Part shown: positions 22,621 to 34,150 of the stretch, piece by piece
How positions within the stretch are numbered: position 1 is the stretch's first letter
How the letters are laid out: each line of letters opens with the position of its first letter
From: Bisporella sp. PMI_857
Lineage: Eukaryota; Ascomycota; Leotiomycetes; Helotiales; Helotiaceae
Assembly (NCBI GenBank): GCA_021307315.1
Contig: JAJSPD010000011.1
Span: 186,001 to 250,000 of the forward strand
DNA length: 64,000 nucleotides
Reading direction: 5' to 3'
Program-made: the position numbers and the translations under genes
The notes under the pieces: generated by a model
The model's database searches: none
What the model was told of the DNA's origin: nothing
Seen by the model: only the letters and a program-made list of their open reading frames with translations

Positions 22621-24381
22621 CTATAATAATAGCTCCTTTAGAGTCTTTGCCAATGTCATCAAATTTTTATCTCCTTTGCAGATATCCTTCGGCTGCTTTT
22701 GTATTCCCATCATCTTGAAGACCGCCGTCTGAGCCGTCCTAACACTATACTCCAGAGGAAACACGCCATCCTCAGGAATCTCCACAAACTGACCCAATAG
22801 CGCTAAATTACTGCTCCCTTTAGGGATGACCTGTGGTCGATCTCCATGTCTCCTTGTCAAAAGCGGACTTGTAGCATACGGTATCATACATGGAATAGTA
22901 ATGGAATCTCGCCGTGAATAATCTTCAGGGAAGTTGAGATGTCCTAAGAGTTCCTTAAAGATTTCCTTGCCAGTGCACTCGAACATTGGCTTGCGGACAC
23001 TATCGCCTATTTTCTCTGGAAACAGTGCGTAACCCCAAAATACTTGGACATCATTAGGTTGGTTAAGGAAGTACGGTTGGTGCGGGACGACAATACTCAA
23101 GAGCCAGCTACTATCTTTAAGAGTCGTTAATCCACCTGTACCGGGGTCGTTGGAAGTTAACTTCTCAAACAACTTAAAGAATTCAGGATTCTGAAGAGTT
23201 ACTGTGAACCACAACGAGCGGGACTCCGTCATGCGAGAATAGAAACTCAGAGGGTTACCGAGTTGAGCGGCGTGGGGGGGATTTATCAAGGATGAAAAGA
23301 AGAGGGAAGACCAGTTGCTCCAGCCAGCATCTGATGCTCTGAGAGCATCATGTGCCGACGAAAGTGGCCCACATGGGGAGTGATTGCTACCAACAGAGGC
23401 GCAAGCTAGAGTCGAACCAAGCGTCAGGAAAACAATGTCGGAGCCTTCCACCTGGATAAATTCTTTGTCGTCATCCTTGCTGAAATGGATTCCATTGACA
23501 CTGATTTCAGAATTCTCAGCGAAAGTAAGTCTGACAGCTCCAGTATCTACTGAAGGATTAGTCGACTTTACCTCGAAGTTTTGAAAAAAGCTATACCGTG
23601 TTTGAAGTTGACGCCTTGAGCTTTTAGATAAGTCTCAATCGGCAGAACGATAGAGTCGTATTGGTTGTAAAGCGTGTTGTCCAAGCGCTCAAGTGTATTT
23701 ATCCTCGGTAAACCAAGAACGAATCTGTGGAGATAACGCCGAAATTCCATAGCGCTATGCCAGGGCTGAAATGAAAACCTATAAGATATTGTTAAATAAT
23801 AATTGCCAATATAAAGGTAAGCTCTCAACTTGCATTGTAGCCCACATACACCAGAAGTTTGTCCTGAAAAATTCTTCCTCAAAGCAGTCAATAACTCTAA
23901 GATTGCTCAGCTTCTTCTCTGATTCCCTATATATATTGAAAAGATCGAGCCTGTCTCTCTCTCTCAGTCCAAGTTCCTTAGTATCCACAATTTGCGGTCC
24001 GTCTGTGCCTCTTGTAATAAGCCTAGAATTGGCGTATGTTTTGTTTCCAGGCACAGCGTTAAATTCATTGATTTCCTGCTTCACGGTCTTCGCAGGATCA
24101 TTCAGTGAAGGAACGATAGAGAGTAGATCATATAAGCATACGCAGCTGAAATTCAGCATCTGTTCAGGGGACACGACATAGCCGGTTCCAGGAGTTCCAG
24201 TGCTATACAATGATCCGCTTGGTCTCGATTCCAGGATATGTACTTGTGAAGGAGGAACACGTGCATCTTGAATAAGATGGACAGCGGCCGTCAAAGATGC
24301 AATCCCATCTCCCACAAGATATGCATTCGTCAGTTCGGGTTGCCTCAAGTGTCCATTCTGGGTAGTATGACCACGGGCCAT
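22621..24381 (-). pseudogene. Oleate hydratase (MCRA family) gene with a -1 frameshift
   Basis: Exon 1 is 24381..23834 and the rest is 23778..22621. The protein has the FAD-binding loop LVGDGIASLTAAVHLI (residues about 22-37), the ESRPSG end of the next strand, SFQPWHSAMEFRRYLHRF after the first intron, DIVFLTLGST, then VQVFWGYALFPEKIGD and LALLGQFVEIPEDGVF near the C-terminus, in family order. Family reaction: FAD-dependent hydration of oleic acid to 10-hydroxystearate (EC 4.2.1.53). The first intron (23833..23779, 55 nt) must use a GC donor (GCAAGT) to give WATM-FSFQPWH. A frameshift lies at or near a run of six As (23584-23589, T-run on the coding strand): GVNFKHGIAFF must continue as QNFEVKSTNPSVDTGAVRL in another frame. 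One added base gives exactly 1707 nt, 568 aa. The lesion may be a mutation or a homopolymer sequencing error. Confidence 0.85.
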
Positions 24382-25299
24382 ATTGAATGAGTAGAGCTTA
24401 GGTATCTTGAATTCTCGAAGTTCTTGGAATGCACCCCAAGGACGCAGGTTAGTTCTCGCTGGAATCAAGTAAGAGACGATGACATTTACTCTATCCGTGC
24501 ATCCACCTGCTTTGAGTAATAAGAAATCAAGATGCGCATCAAATGCTCATTCAGCCAGGTCCTACCTATTCCGCCAAAAGGGTGGAAGGATCAATTCCAC
24601 TAAGTGATTTAGAAACAAATAACAATTATCCCAGTAAAAGCCACGTTTTGAAGTTAGGCCATTATCGGTGCCTTCAGCAGTGTTAATGACAATATTAGTC
24701 GTATTACGAAATATCTTGGGTTAATTTTAATTTGGACTCTCTCTCGTACAGCAAATCATCTTTTAATTTAATACTTCTAATGCAAATTAGGTGGTTATGA
24801 TTATCAAAGTGTGTCACATGTCAAACTTTAATTAAACGTAATCCCTGTTCAGCTCCATGCATATGTGTAGAAACGAAAGCGGTTGTCATCGATTGATCGA
24901 ACCGATCTACTCTCCATGCCCTGGTTTGAGCATAGCCCTGAGCCCTGGGTCACTAGCTTACATGTGATATCGAAAAACTTCTGGCGGACAAGCAACACGC
25001 CACGGCAGTTGCCCGATCCTCCAATCTCATTCCAGAGCAGTGAAGATGGCAGATTCCCAGCCCCGGCATCTCTCTGGGCATTGCAAATCCATCTACATTA
25101 CGTAGTGTCACAATACTTATATTTTCTAGTGCGCTCTGATGGACTAGGTGCCGGCTATTTAATGTTATATGGGCTCTTACTTATTCCCCGACATTCTACT
25201 CAGAAACCAAGCTTTGCCTCTCGTTTACAAGACTACTATATCTACAAAGTCACGGGTACTCAGCGAAAACCTTTCATTGTCATTATATTTGTTACCATA
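24382..25299. promoter_or_regulatory. Intergenic between divergent oleate hydratase and MARVEL-like genes
   Basis: About 0.9 kb. The frame of the MARVEL-like gene is open upstream from 24883 but the extra residues have no membrane or family character, so I treat 24883-25299 as leader. No repeat with a partner in the window was noticed. Confidence 0.35.
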
Positions 25300-26072
25300 A
25301 TGGGTACTACCTCGAAGGTCTGTTCTGTGATCCTCCGCTCCGGTGAACTCGTTTCGGCTGCTATCGTTGCCGGCATCGTAGGACGATATCTGTACTTTCT
25401 ATCCTCTGCCCATGCCCACGCCAGTTCTCGAATCATCTACGCTATAGTAATCGCTGGCATTAGCATACTAGCTTCTCTCATTCTTTTCCCTCCGCTAAAG
25501 TACTCCTTTTACTTCTTCGTTCTCGACTTTGCCCTCTGGATATGCTGGATGGTTGCTTTTGGGTTGCTATGTAATGTGAGTTACTCTACTATTACCGTTA
25601 AGAGGGCGTTTTGTCTGTCTTACTTATAGCAATATACAACTATAGCTCACTATATCCGGTGGATGCAATTCGTATTGGTATTGGAACTACTGGGGGTACT
25701 ATTGGGGCAGGTATTGGCACACAATCCCACACGTCTCAATTACGCAATCTGTCGTCGGAACAGTAGGATGCTCAGAGTGGCGGGTTGTTCTCGCATTCAG
25801 TTTCGTTGCTGGTTGGGTCTGGTTTACCAGTGGGATACTTGTAAGCTAGGCACTTCTACTTATCCTTGGTACGAGGAAGACCATCCACTTACATAATAGA
25901 ATAGGGAATATACGTATGCACACAATATTCAGATATGAGGTCCTTTGACAATAGGATGCAAACCACCTCTTCAATGAAGCGTTGGTGGCGCAAGTCTAAT
26001 CGTGGTGCTGGACGTACCAAAGAGACCACAGAATCCGCCACTCATCCCATTACGAACCAGGAACAGGTTTAA
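25300..26072 (+). CDS. MARVEL-like four-helix membrane protein
   Basis: Three exons, 25300..25575, 25646..25840 and 25905..26072, give 212 aa with all junctions in phase 0. Four hydrophobic segments are visible: ELVSAAIVAGIVGRYLYFL, YAIVIAGISILASLILF, FYFFVLDFALWICWMVAFGLL and VVLAFSFVAGWVWFTSGIL. The third-to-fourth loop is rich in Gly, Tyr and Trp and has Cys residues (GGCNSYWYWNYWGYYWG), and is followed by CSEWRVVLAFSF, a pattern of fungal MARVEL-domain proteins. The C-terminal tail is cytosolic and basic (KRWWRKSNRGAGR). Family members such as Nce102 act in plasma-membrane or eisosome organisation; whether this one does is unknown. The acceptor of the first intron was chosen at 25645 because the earlier one at 25629 shifts the frame. 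Confidence 0.75.
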
Positions 26073-26518
26073 TACTGCAAATGACAACGCCATTTCAAAT
26101 TATCAGCTGGCATTTGTATTATTTGCAGTTCTCTCTGTCGTTCTTTCTGACTCAAGGGTCGGTTCTAATGCTTCTACGGATTCCGTTATTTCTGGTTCTG
26201 GTCGGGGCGAGCGAGTTCTTTCGGTCGGTTTTAAAGTTATGAATTTCGACGATTACAAGCGACTATGTAATTAACAACTTCGTAATCAAATTATTTGGTT
26301 TATCTGTGATTCTCCGAGACCGCCCTTTCTCCTTCTGCTTGTTTAAACATGTCGGATACCTACCGTTTGCTGTATAAGTGCTGCCTCTTGGCCGTTAGGG
26401 GAAACTATTTGTTGTAAAATGACGTTATGGATAGTCCGCTATATTCTTTATAGAAACACTGAGCTGAAGTTTTATAATCCTTACCAGATTCCCTTTAATT
26501 CTAATTTCTATTGCTTTC

Positions 26519-27150
26519 TAGGATTTGCGGTGGTATATGAGATATATGTCAACAAATGTATGGTATATCAGATATTCGTCAACACTTACTGTAAAGCCTG
26601 TAATGCCGCTGGAACAACTTACACTAAAGCGACACATGCTGTAGCGACACACGCTGTAACGACATACACTGTAGTAATACAACACATGCTGTAGCAATAC
26701 AATAAATACTGTACAATACAAACTATATCAATACTATTGTTATAGCGTATGTTGTATTACTATAGTGTACGTCGTTACAGCGTGTGTCGCTACAGCATGT
26801 ATCGCTACAGTATGTGTCGCTACAGCGTGTATTGCTACAGAGTGTCGTAACATACGCTATAGCAATACAACATATGTTATAGCTACATAATACGTATTGT
26901 AGCAATAAAATACATACTGCAGTAATACACTTTATAGTAATACTATTGCTACAACGTTCGCTGCTGCGTGTTGTATTGCTGCAGCGTGTCGCGACAAAAT
27001 AATGGTATATAAGATATATAAGTGTTTCTTATATAGCATCATTTAGTCAATAAATATCTCAAATACCATAAATTTGCGCCAAAAGACAAAAGATGGTATT
27101 TGAGATATTCGTCAAAAAAGTATGGTATATGAGATATTTGCTGTAAAATA
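26519..27150. repeat. Palindromic array of 15-bp units between TGGTAT-motif flanks
   Basis: Bases 26634-26678 carry 15-bp units of the form ACACGCTGTARCGAC, and 26771-26845 carry the opposite orientation GTCGCTACAGCRTGT as four or five adjacent 15-bp units; further degenerate units run to about 26995. The two blocks face each other around 26730. Flanks on both sides (26529-26575 and about 27001-27145) contain TGGTATATGAGATAT-type motifs spaced about 30 bp. No frame over this region is credible as protein. Confidence 0.7.
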
Positions 27151-27936
27151 AATAGAACACTTCGGAACTTTACATGGAACTATTCCATCGTTTCAGAAAT
27201 CAGGTCTCCTGGCTAGAGGATCAACTGGAGGATCTGCGAAGGTATCACAACTGAAAATACGGGCATGTTTTGAGCATTACGAATGCTGTAATTTCTACCT
27301 ACAGCTACCGCTGTAATATAGGCCAAAAAGCTAGAAAATCTCTTCCCGATATTTACGGCTTAGAACTGCAGACAATATCATCACTGAGAACACCTACAAC
27401 ACGTGTGTATTATATCGCTGTGATACCTTTCCAGATCCTCTAATAGGCACTGAAGTTGAGAGATCCACTTTCTGACACATTGAACCTCCACCATCGCATT
27501 ACGTGTTTCTAGTGAAAATACTTTAAGTGGTTCAACGTTCTCATAAGTACAAGCAATATTGCGGATCAGCGTAGTCATCAGACATCAAAAAAATAATATG
27601 TTTTAACATGAATACGACCAAAGTTACTGAATAAAGCTGAATAGAGTGAAAATATGTCAAATTTTGCGCATCTTGCCTATTAATATCCTTCGTTTAAGAC
27701 CTTTCATTCCTTCTTGTGGTATGCAATTGCAACCAAAAATATAGTGTTTGGGCAAACCCTTCAATTTAGTGGTAAGGATATATCATGACCAAGCCGACCC
27801 GCAGGGCATCTACCTTTGATCCATTTCAACCCTTCAGGTATTCTCCGAGGAAACTCGCGGTGCATCAATGAACGGTGGAGAAGATATGTACAAGTGTTAG
27901 AAGACATTACCAACTAATCCTCTTAAAACACCCTCA
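27151..27936. other. Intergenic, no gene seen
   Basis: About 0.8 kb of AT-rich DNA. The segment near 27350-27378 shares, in reverse orientation, GATATTGTCTGCAGTTCT with bases near 37180-37200, so part of it is repeat-derived. Confidence 0.35.
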
Positions 27937-29958
27937 TTATAGGCTAGCAAGCAAGGAAAGCGCCACAACTAGAAAAGCTACCATATAGCCCTTCTTAAAT
28001 CTGACACAATTTGCGGTGCTGATCTCCAACTTTAATACCGGCTCATAGTTAATCGGCAAGGTAGAATTCACTGTTCCATTCCAACAATACCTATCGAAGC
28101 ACTTCATACAAGCAGTTGGCACCGTCGTGCCTGTCTTTGTTAAACTCCTGCTGAGCATTGCGCACCCTACGCAAGTAAGCCACTCACTGTCCACAGTACC
28201 ATTGCCCATTGTCGCTACATCATAGCCATTTTGAATCATGAGGTTCCGTTCCGTGCTATTGTAGTCGGGTTTAAACGTGGAAAAGTTGGAGTGGATGATG
28301 TATGGCGAATTAGGCACGTAGACAATAAGTGGAGCTTCACCTGTGAGATTGCTAGCGTTACAGCCAAAAAAAGAGGGATGGCTGTTAAGACCCAGGTTTA
28401 CAAACGTATTTTGGTCAGGAATAGCCGGAAAGGCCGTGCCATTTTCGAGTGTAATATTAAGAGAACGTCGATAGGTTGCCACAAGAGAGGTGCCATTTGG
28501 CCAGTAGAATCCTGTATCTGCAGAGGAATCAACAGCGAAGATGACATCGAGTGCCCGAAACGGTTGAATTAGAGGCGAGAGAGGGATATTTTGGCCGTCC
28601 TCCCCGCCATCCACAAGAGTTAATTGGGTTGAATGAGAATTCTCGTTTGTGCTATTATTATAGCCAAAAAATGGGTTCGGTTTGAATAAAGAGACGTCGT
28701 TTTCGTTAGAACCAATTCTTTCGAGAATCGCCGTTAGGGAGTTTTTCATAGCATCGGGTATAGCCGTGGAATTAATTTGGAGAAGGAACTGGTTAAAAAG
28801 AGAAGAGGAGGTGCCCATGACAAATCCAACTTGATCAAAGCCACGCACACAAGGTGCCTTTGGTAGGACAACCCCGCCGGAGAAATTGGTCCCAATATAA
28901 CGGAGTGGCGCAAATCCGTACGTCGTTGGATCCCATGAACCAAGCTCAAATGGATTGAATTCGTACACAGTTGAGTTTAAGGATATAATCGTGGTTCCAG
29001 GTGCACGAGCGTCAGCGACTAGGACTGGAAATGGGCTCTCGCCACCAACAAAACTTTTGTCCAATGCAATCGATGAGAAGGTATAAGCTGAGCCACCATT
29101 GGAAGCATTAACAAGCTGGAAGGATAGTGCACGCCCCCAATAATCGGTGACGGTCGTCTCGTATCCAGCATTAGCTTTTGAATCGACATCCGCTTGAAGG
29201 ACATCGTAATAGTCAGCAGTATTTGTGATTGACAATCCATTTGATTCAGGACCCCTGAGAATTGAGTTTTCAAAGTCCCAAACTGATGAGCCAGGGCTAC
29301 CATCACGTAAAGTAGTAACGGTACTAAAATTGTTTGCATAGAGTGAGCCAACCAGCCAAGCACCACCAGAAAGACCAGAAAGATATGTCGCAGATTGCAA
29401 GAGGCCTCCAATCCCCCCCGCATTTGTAGAATTTTCCGTTCGACTGTCTGCAGCAGCGACAAAGCCAGCCCCATTCAACATTGCTCTATAGCCTCCGCCT
29501 GATATCGCAATTCCAATGTTTGGCAGAATGTTGGAATTACCAGCAATCCTGGTTATGTATTCTGATGCGTCGAATCCAGAAATATTTGCTCGAGTAAGGA
29601 TAGAAATCATCGGGCCAACTGTTTTGTTTCTTCGTAGTTGCAGCCATGCGGTCTCGTTATCGGAAAGCCCAGACGCAGCTCGAATAATTGGATGACTCGA
29701 AGGGCATTCGACATTCCCTGGTGCATATCCCCCGGTTGGAGAATCTGGTGTCCCACGCTTCATACTATAGGCACCGTGTATCGCAGCATACTCTTTGGCA
29801 AGCACTTCCCACAGTATCATCACCCGAGCTATAGGACAGATATTAGCAAAAATATTCAGCTAGATAGTAATTCGGGAGCGGTGGGACTGAGTTATATAGA
29901 TACAGGAAAAAACATTTAAAATCAGGACCAATGTAAGAATCCCACATATTCCCTTCAT
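27937..29958 (-). CDS. Lysophospholipase / phospholipase B, secreted and probably GPI-anchored
   Basis: Exon 1 is 29958..29904, a 75-nt intron (29903..29829, GTATCT donor, CTAAT branch, CTATAG acceptor) follows, and exon 2 is 29828..27937; total 1947 nt, 648 aa. Exon 1 supplies a signal peptide (MKGICGILTLVLILNVFSS), absent if the downstream ATG at 29820 is used. The catalytic domain shows GIAISGGGYRAMLNGAG (oxyanion region, about residue 125), the nucleophile elbow GLSGGAWLVGSLY (Ser in GLSGG, about residue 167) and the catalytic Asp segment LVDGGEDGQNIPLSPL. There are many N-x-S/T sequons and several C-terminal cysteines (GYMVAFLVVALSLLASL tail after them), as expected of a GPI-anchored PLB. 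Reaction: removal of acyl chains from lysophospholipids and phospholipids. Extracellular or cell-wall location is inferred from the signals. Confidence 0.9.
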
Positions 29959-30882
29959 CCTGGAATAGTTGTTCAAGCCGTTCGAGATAATCAAAGCTTA
30001 GAATTGGGGAAAGAGAGGAACACAATAACATTTGCGTGCAGCTTGTGATGCTCAGGTAAGAACAAGACAAAGGTGTAATGTCGTCGAAGTTGATATAGCC
30101 TCTCTTAATCGCATTATGCTACAAATTACTGTAGAGATCCAACAATAGGTCAGATCACAAGATTGTGTGCGTACGTTATCAGAGTGGGCAAGTGAGGTAC
30201 AGGTATTAGTGGTGGCCAACAAGATATAATTCCAGCCTTTGTTCTCAGGCGTAGGTATGAATGCAGTAGACTTTCTACTATGTCAAGGTACATGTTCATA
30301 CAGCATGTGGTGCCTGCAAAACAACGGACTAATTAATAATAGATTAAGATGCTGTGCAGGTTATTGCATGTGCATCCATCCCTGTTCACCGTCCTAAGAG
30401 ATCACTCGTTGGCCGTGATGCAATGCCGGGGAACGTACAGGCAAACTGAAAACATGCATTTTCCAAACATCCAGCTGTGGCAATTTGCTTGGCCGTTCGA
30501 CAACAATTTCCAGCAACTTGTGGTGTGACGCCTAGGGAGTGCAACGTGGATGGATACTGTGCGGTAGTATACTTAATGCATGTAACATATTGTGGCTTCG
30601 AAAAGTAATTCATTGACATCGAGAATCACATGTGCTTCATACTTGCGCCTCCGGGCTGAGATGGCTGCGTTGTCTTACCAAGTAGTTGCTTCGCAATTGC
30701 GTCTTGGAAGAGGCGGCCGAACTTTCCATGGGCTTGTTTTGACCCTCGCACCTGTCGAATAACAGAATTCTCAATTTGTCAGATTCTCACCAAAATTCAC
30801 GTGACGGCGATGACAACCCTCGATATCAGGTTACGTTCCACGACAATTACATGGCCATCTTCACAGCTCCCACAACATAACG
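29959..30882. other. Intergenic between divergent phospholipase B and K+ channel genes
   Basis: About 0.9 kb separating two divergent starts. Small frames (for example 30386-30619 minus) show no domain. Treated as shared promoter. Confidence 0.35.
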
Positions 30883-33091
30883 ATGAGACATCTGGCTTTG
30901 TACAAGCATACTTCAGGCCCTAGGAGAGGTCAAGATAAGCAGAAGGAGAAGGAAGCTGTGGGACAAAAGCTAACACAACAAAGTTTAAGGTTCGTGAACA
31001 AGGCTCCTCGAGTATATTCGATCCCTTCCTTGGAATGTGCATCAAGCAAATTTAATTATCTCTTGTGATCCTTGGCCAATTGTCTTTAACTCTATCCATA
31101 AAATAAACTGTTGACTGTTGACTATCTGACTATCTCCTCGCAGCCTTTGGTGGTTCCCCTACCCTCTGATCGCAGGTACTTTCGGACCAATTGCGTCAGC
31201 ATTTAGCATATGCAGTCTCTCCACGCCTTGGAGAGCATTGAAGCCAACAGATGAGGCAGGAGAACTTGGTAGTTATATTGATAATCCGAAATGGCAAGGT
31301 TTCAATCTTTAGTTACCGCTTGGAGATATTAGAAATAAGTAGCAAGATCCCCATGTGCTAACTTCAACGTAGGCTGAAAGGTATTAATGCGGCACAGTTA
31401 GCAGTAGCATGTATATCAAACCTGTACCTATTCCTAAATATGGCTGGGAGGGTCAGGTTCTCTATTGCGCAGCCGATTGTGATAGTTGGATGGTACGTTC
31501 TACATGGTTTAGGATAAATGGTGGGACTAACCGTAGAAATAGGTACATGTCATCTATTTCACTAGTGGCACTGACCGCAACCTTGAAATCTGCTCTGCCA
31601 TATGAGTATGCTTTGACACAAGCGTATTACTATGCTATGTTTTCGGCTGTTCTTTACTTCTCTGTTGCAACTATGATGGCGATAACGGCCTTTGGTTTCT
31701 ACAAAGGTCATTATGATGAGGAATTCAAGTTGACCGTCCGTCGAAGAAGTTTGATGATCCAAACTAGCGGCTTCCTGATTTATCTCCTCTCAGGAGCCGC
31801 CGTTTATGCACATGTTGAACACTGGGAATACTTGGACTGTGTGTATTGGGCAGACTATACTATCCTGACGGTTGGAATCGGTGAGTTCGCGCCAAGCACC
31901 CATCTTGGCCGAAGCCTGCTATTTCCATTCGCAACAGGTGGAATCATCATCTTTGGTCTAGTAATTTGTAACATCCGAAGTCTTCTTCTAGACCGAGGAA
32001 AATTGAAATTGGGAGCTACAATAATGGAAAAGCTGCGGCAGACGGCTTTGAGGAAAATGCAAAAGGAAGATAAAGGTGGAGCATTAACTCCGATTGGTTC
32101 TAACCTTGCCCGAACCATCTGGATGTCGGATCATCAATGCTCTAGGAAAGAATTTGAGCTCATGCGCCAAATTCAACACCAAGCCATCAGACAACGCCGC
32201 TGGACCTCCCTCCTGATTTCTGTCTTCGCTTGGTTCGTGCTTTGGCTTGTTAGTGCTTCTATTTTCAAAGCCGCCGAGAAAGCACAGTCATGGTCATATT
32301 TTGATTCATTATATTTTGCCTTTACATCCCTTCTTACCATCGGTTACGGCGATTTCTACCCAATTTCCCCCCCTGGAAAGGCATTTTTCGTCTTTTGGTC
32401 TCTTCTCGCTATCCCTACCCTTACAGTCCTCATTTCAAACATGGGAGATACTATTGTGAGGAATATTAATGATGTGATCGTGTGGGTGGGGGATTTGACC
32501 ATATTTGCACCTGAGGGACGTTTCGAAGCTTGCTTCAAACGAGCGGCCTATGGGGTGACCAAAGCAAGTAAGTTCCAAAGCGACACTCAGAGAATGGATT
32601 CCAGAATTCCGGGCAATATAAGCTACCACAGCCAAGCTATCCCAGACTCCAACCTAAATCCCACTGTAATCGCCACACAGAGCTTATCTCCTACAGTAGA
32701 AAACGAACTAAAGGAAACTGCAGTCACTTGGGAACGCAGGAAGAACCTCTTATGCCTCTTGATAAAAGAAATCGGCACAGTAATGTCACATGCCAAAGGT
32801 TGCCCGCCTACAAGATACACATTCGATGAGTGGGCATGGTATGCCAAGTTACTTAGCGAAGGCGAGCCAGACTCTAGCTTGCATAAGGTACTACCTGGAA
32901 TTCCGGGCGGGGGTAGAGCTTCACTAGAAACTGCTATGGCAGCTAGTGGGGGTAATGGCAGACAAGAGGAATCAAAGAAAAATTGGTGCTGGATAGGGGA
33001 TCAGAGTCCCTTAATGTCGGAAAAGGGGGAACCGGAATGGCTCTTGGAGAGGCTCCTTAAGATGATGGAGAGAGAGTTGAGGGATTTGTAA
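30883..33091 (+). CDS. TOK-type outward-rectifying two-pore K+ channel
   Basis: Exons 30883..30989 (tentative), 31144..31293, 31373..31492 and 31543..33091 sum to 1926 nt, 641 aa. Exon 2 encodes LWWFPYPLIAGTFGPIASAF, the conserved TOK N-terminal helix; exon 3 encodes LFLNMAGRVRFSIAQPIVIVGWY; exon 4 carries the later helices and both pore loops, TVGIGEFAP (about residue 235) and TIGYGDFYP (about 390). The second loop has the canonical GYG filter; the first has GIG, which occurs in fungal TOK proteins. The intron 31294..31372 must use a GC donor (GCAAGG) to form PKW-LKGINAA. Exon 1 was chosen only because its phase fits and it is the nearest ATG frame, so the N-terminus is uncertain. Role: plasma-membrane K+ efflux on depolarisation. 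The C-terminal tail is cytosolic. Confidence 0.9.
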
Positions 33092-33756
33092 AGGGGAAGG
33101 TTAAGGCGCAATCTGATTTACGCTCAGACGAAAATATGAAAAGAGATAGGATAAAAAGGCAAATGTCAATCAGACATTCAGCTTCAGCGTTTACAGTTAC
33201 CTTTCCTCATGGTACATATGGGCTTTTGGTATGTAAGGTGATAGCGCAGGGTGACACGATTCAGACCCCAATTGATGCAACGACTAATCTCTACCTCTTT
33301 TGTTACGGGCTCCGAGCCTTCTACTTAAGGTACGATTAAAACGGCCACAATTAGCGTCCCCATATGTTCCCACTATTTTCTATATTAAGGTAGCTAAGCG
33401 AAATATTGTAACAGAAAGAGGGCAGCAGGAGGGATTGCAATATAACAGGTGAGAATACGTGACGAGCGTTGTAGTTGCAACAGTGATGTATTGATATCAG
33501 AAGTATGCTTGTAAGTCTAACAGGAAAACTCAAGCTTGCTTTCTTCAGAGAGCTCTAGCTGTTCCTTATATCTTTAACTGTGCTGTAGGTGTGAGCCTGT
33601 GGCTGGCCATGGGCGGAGCGTGCTGCTTGCAGCCCTGAAAGTACTACAGCTGGAAAGCCTTTGACTGGCTGTTTAGGCTGTCATGATGGCCGTCTCTAAC
33701 CGACCCTGGCTGTTACAAATATACTAAGCTCGATTTTGTTTAAAATACAATTTTTT
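33092..33756. other. Intergenic with LTR-like 3' fragment
   Basis: Bases about 33590-33720 (GAGCCTGTGGCTGGCC to CCTGGCTGTTACA) match the region 37310-37475 in the same orientation, in pieces. It looks like the end of an old LTR-type repeat. No gene seen. Confidence 0.4.
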
Positions 33757-34020
33757 TTACGGCAAATGACTAGAATACCATCATTTTTTGCCCAAAACCC
33801 TAGATTACCATACTTTCTGTTGCCATATGACTGAAATACCACTTTTATGGTATTCTAGGGCATCGCCAAATTAAGTATGGTAATTTAGGGAGAGTAGTAC
33901 ACCCCTTATAAGCAAGCCTGTAGTTGTCGCGGCTCTACCTCACTTAGAACCTTTTGGGGCTCGGCCCCTAACAGAGCTCGTTTACACTGGCCTTTGGCCA
34001 GTCTCCTCCATCATCCTACT
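33757..34020 (+). repeat. Copy of the 31-bp-periodic element joined to family-A LTR sequence
   Basis: 33765-33893 repeats the arm of the element at 9331-9945 almost base for base (GGCAAATGACTAGAATACC onward, including the TGGTATTCTAGGGCATCGCC end). It is followed at about 33915-34010 by GCGGCTCTACCTC, GGGGCTCGGCCCC and TACACTGGCC, the family-A LTR core. The same junction occurs in the 9.3-9.9 kb copy, so the combination moved or was duplicated as a unit. Confidence 0.7.
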
Positions 34021-34054
34021 AGCCACGTTGTTATCTTGAGCATGATGGGTTGGC

Positions 34055-34150
34055 AGCCGCAGGATTCGAACCTACCAGCACAAGCTGCCTTCCTTGACTC
34101 TGGCTGTGAGAAGAGTATACACAGCAGGTGTCCATCAGAGAGGCAGTGCT
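34055..34150 (-). repeat. tRNA 3'-end-like segment
   Basis: On the minus strand GGTAGGTTCGAATCCTGCGG followed by CTGCCA forms a good T arm with the start of an acceptor strand. A 5' partner GGTAGCT lies about 115 bases upstream and could pair with two wobbles, but the D and anticodon arms are not convincing. Probably a tRNA-derived relic. Confidence 0.3.

Noticed and set aside
26419..26905. Frames rich in Tyr/Cys/Thr over the 15-bp array
   Set aside because: They only translate the repeat units; no start context or domain.
34055..34150. Functional tRNA gene
   Set aside because: T arm is good but D and anticodon arms do not form, and the 5' partner is too far with wobble pairs.
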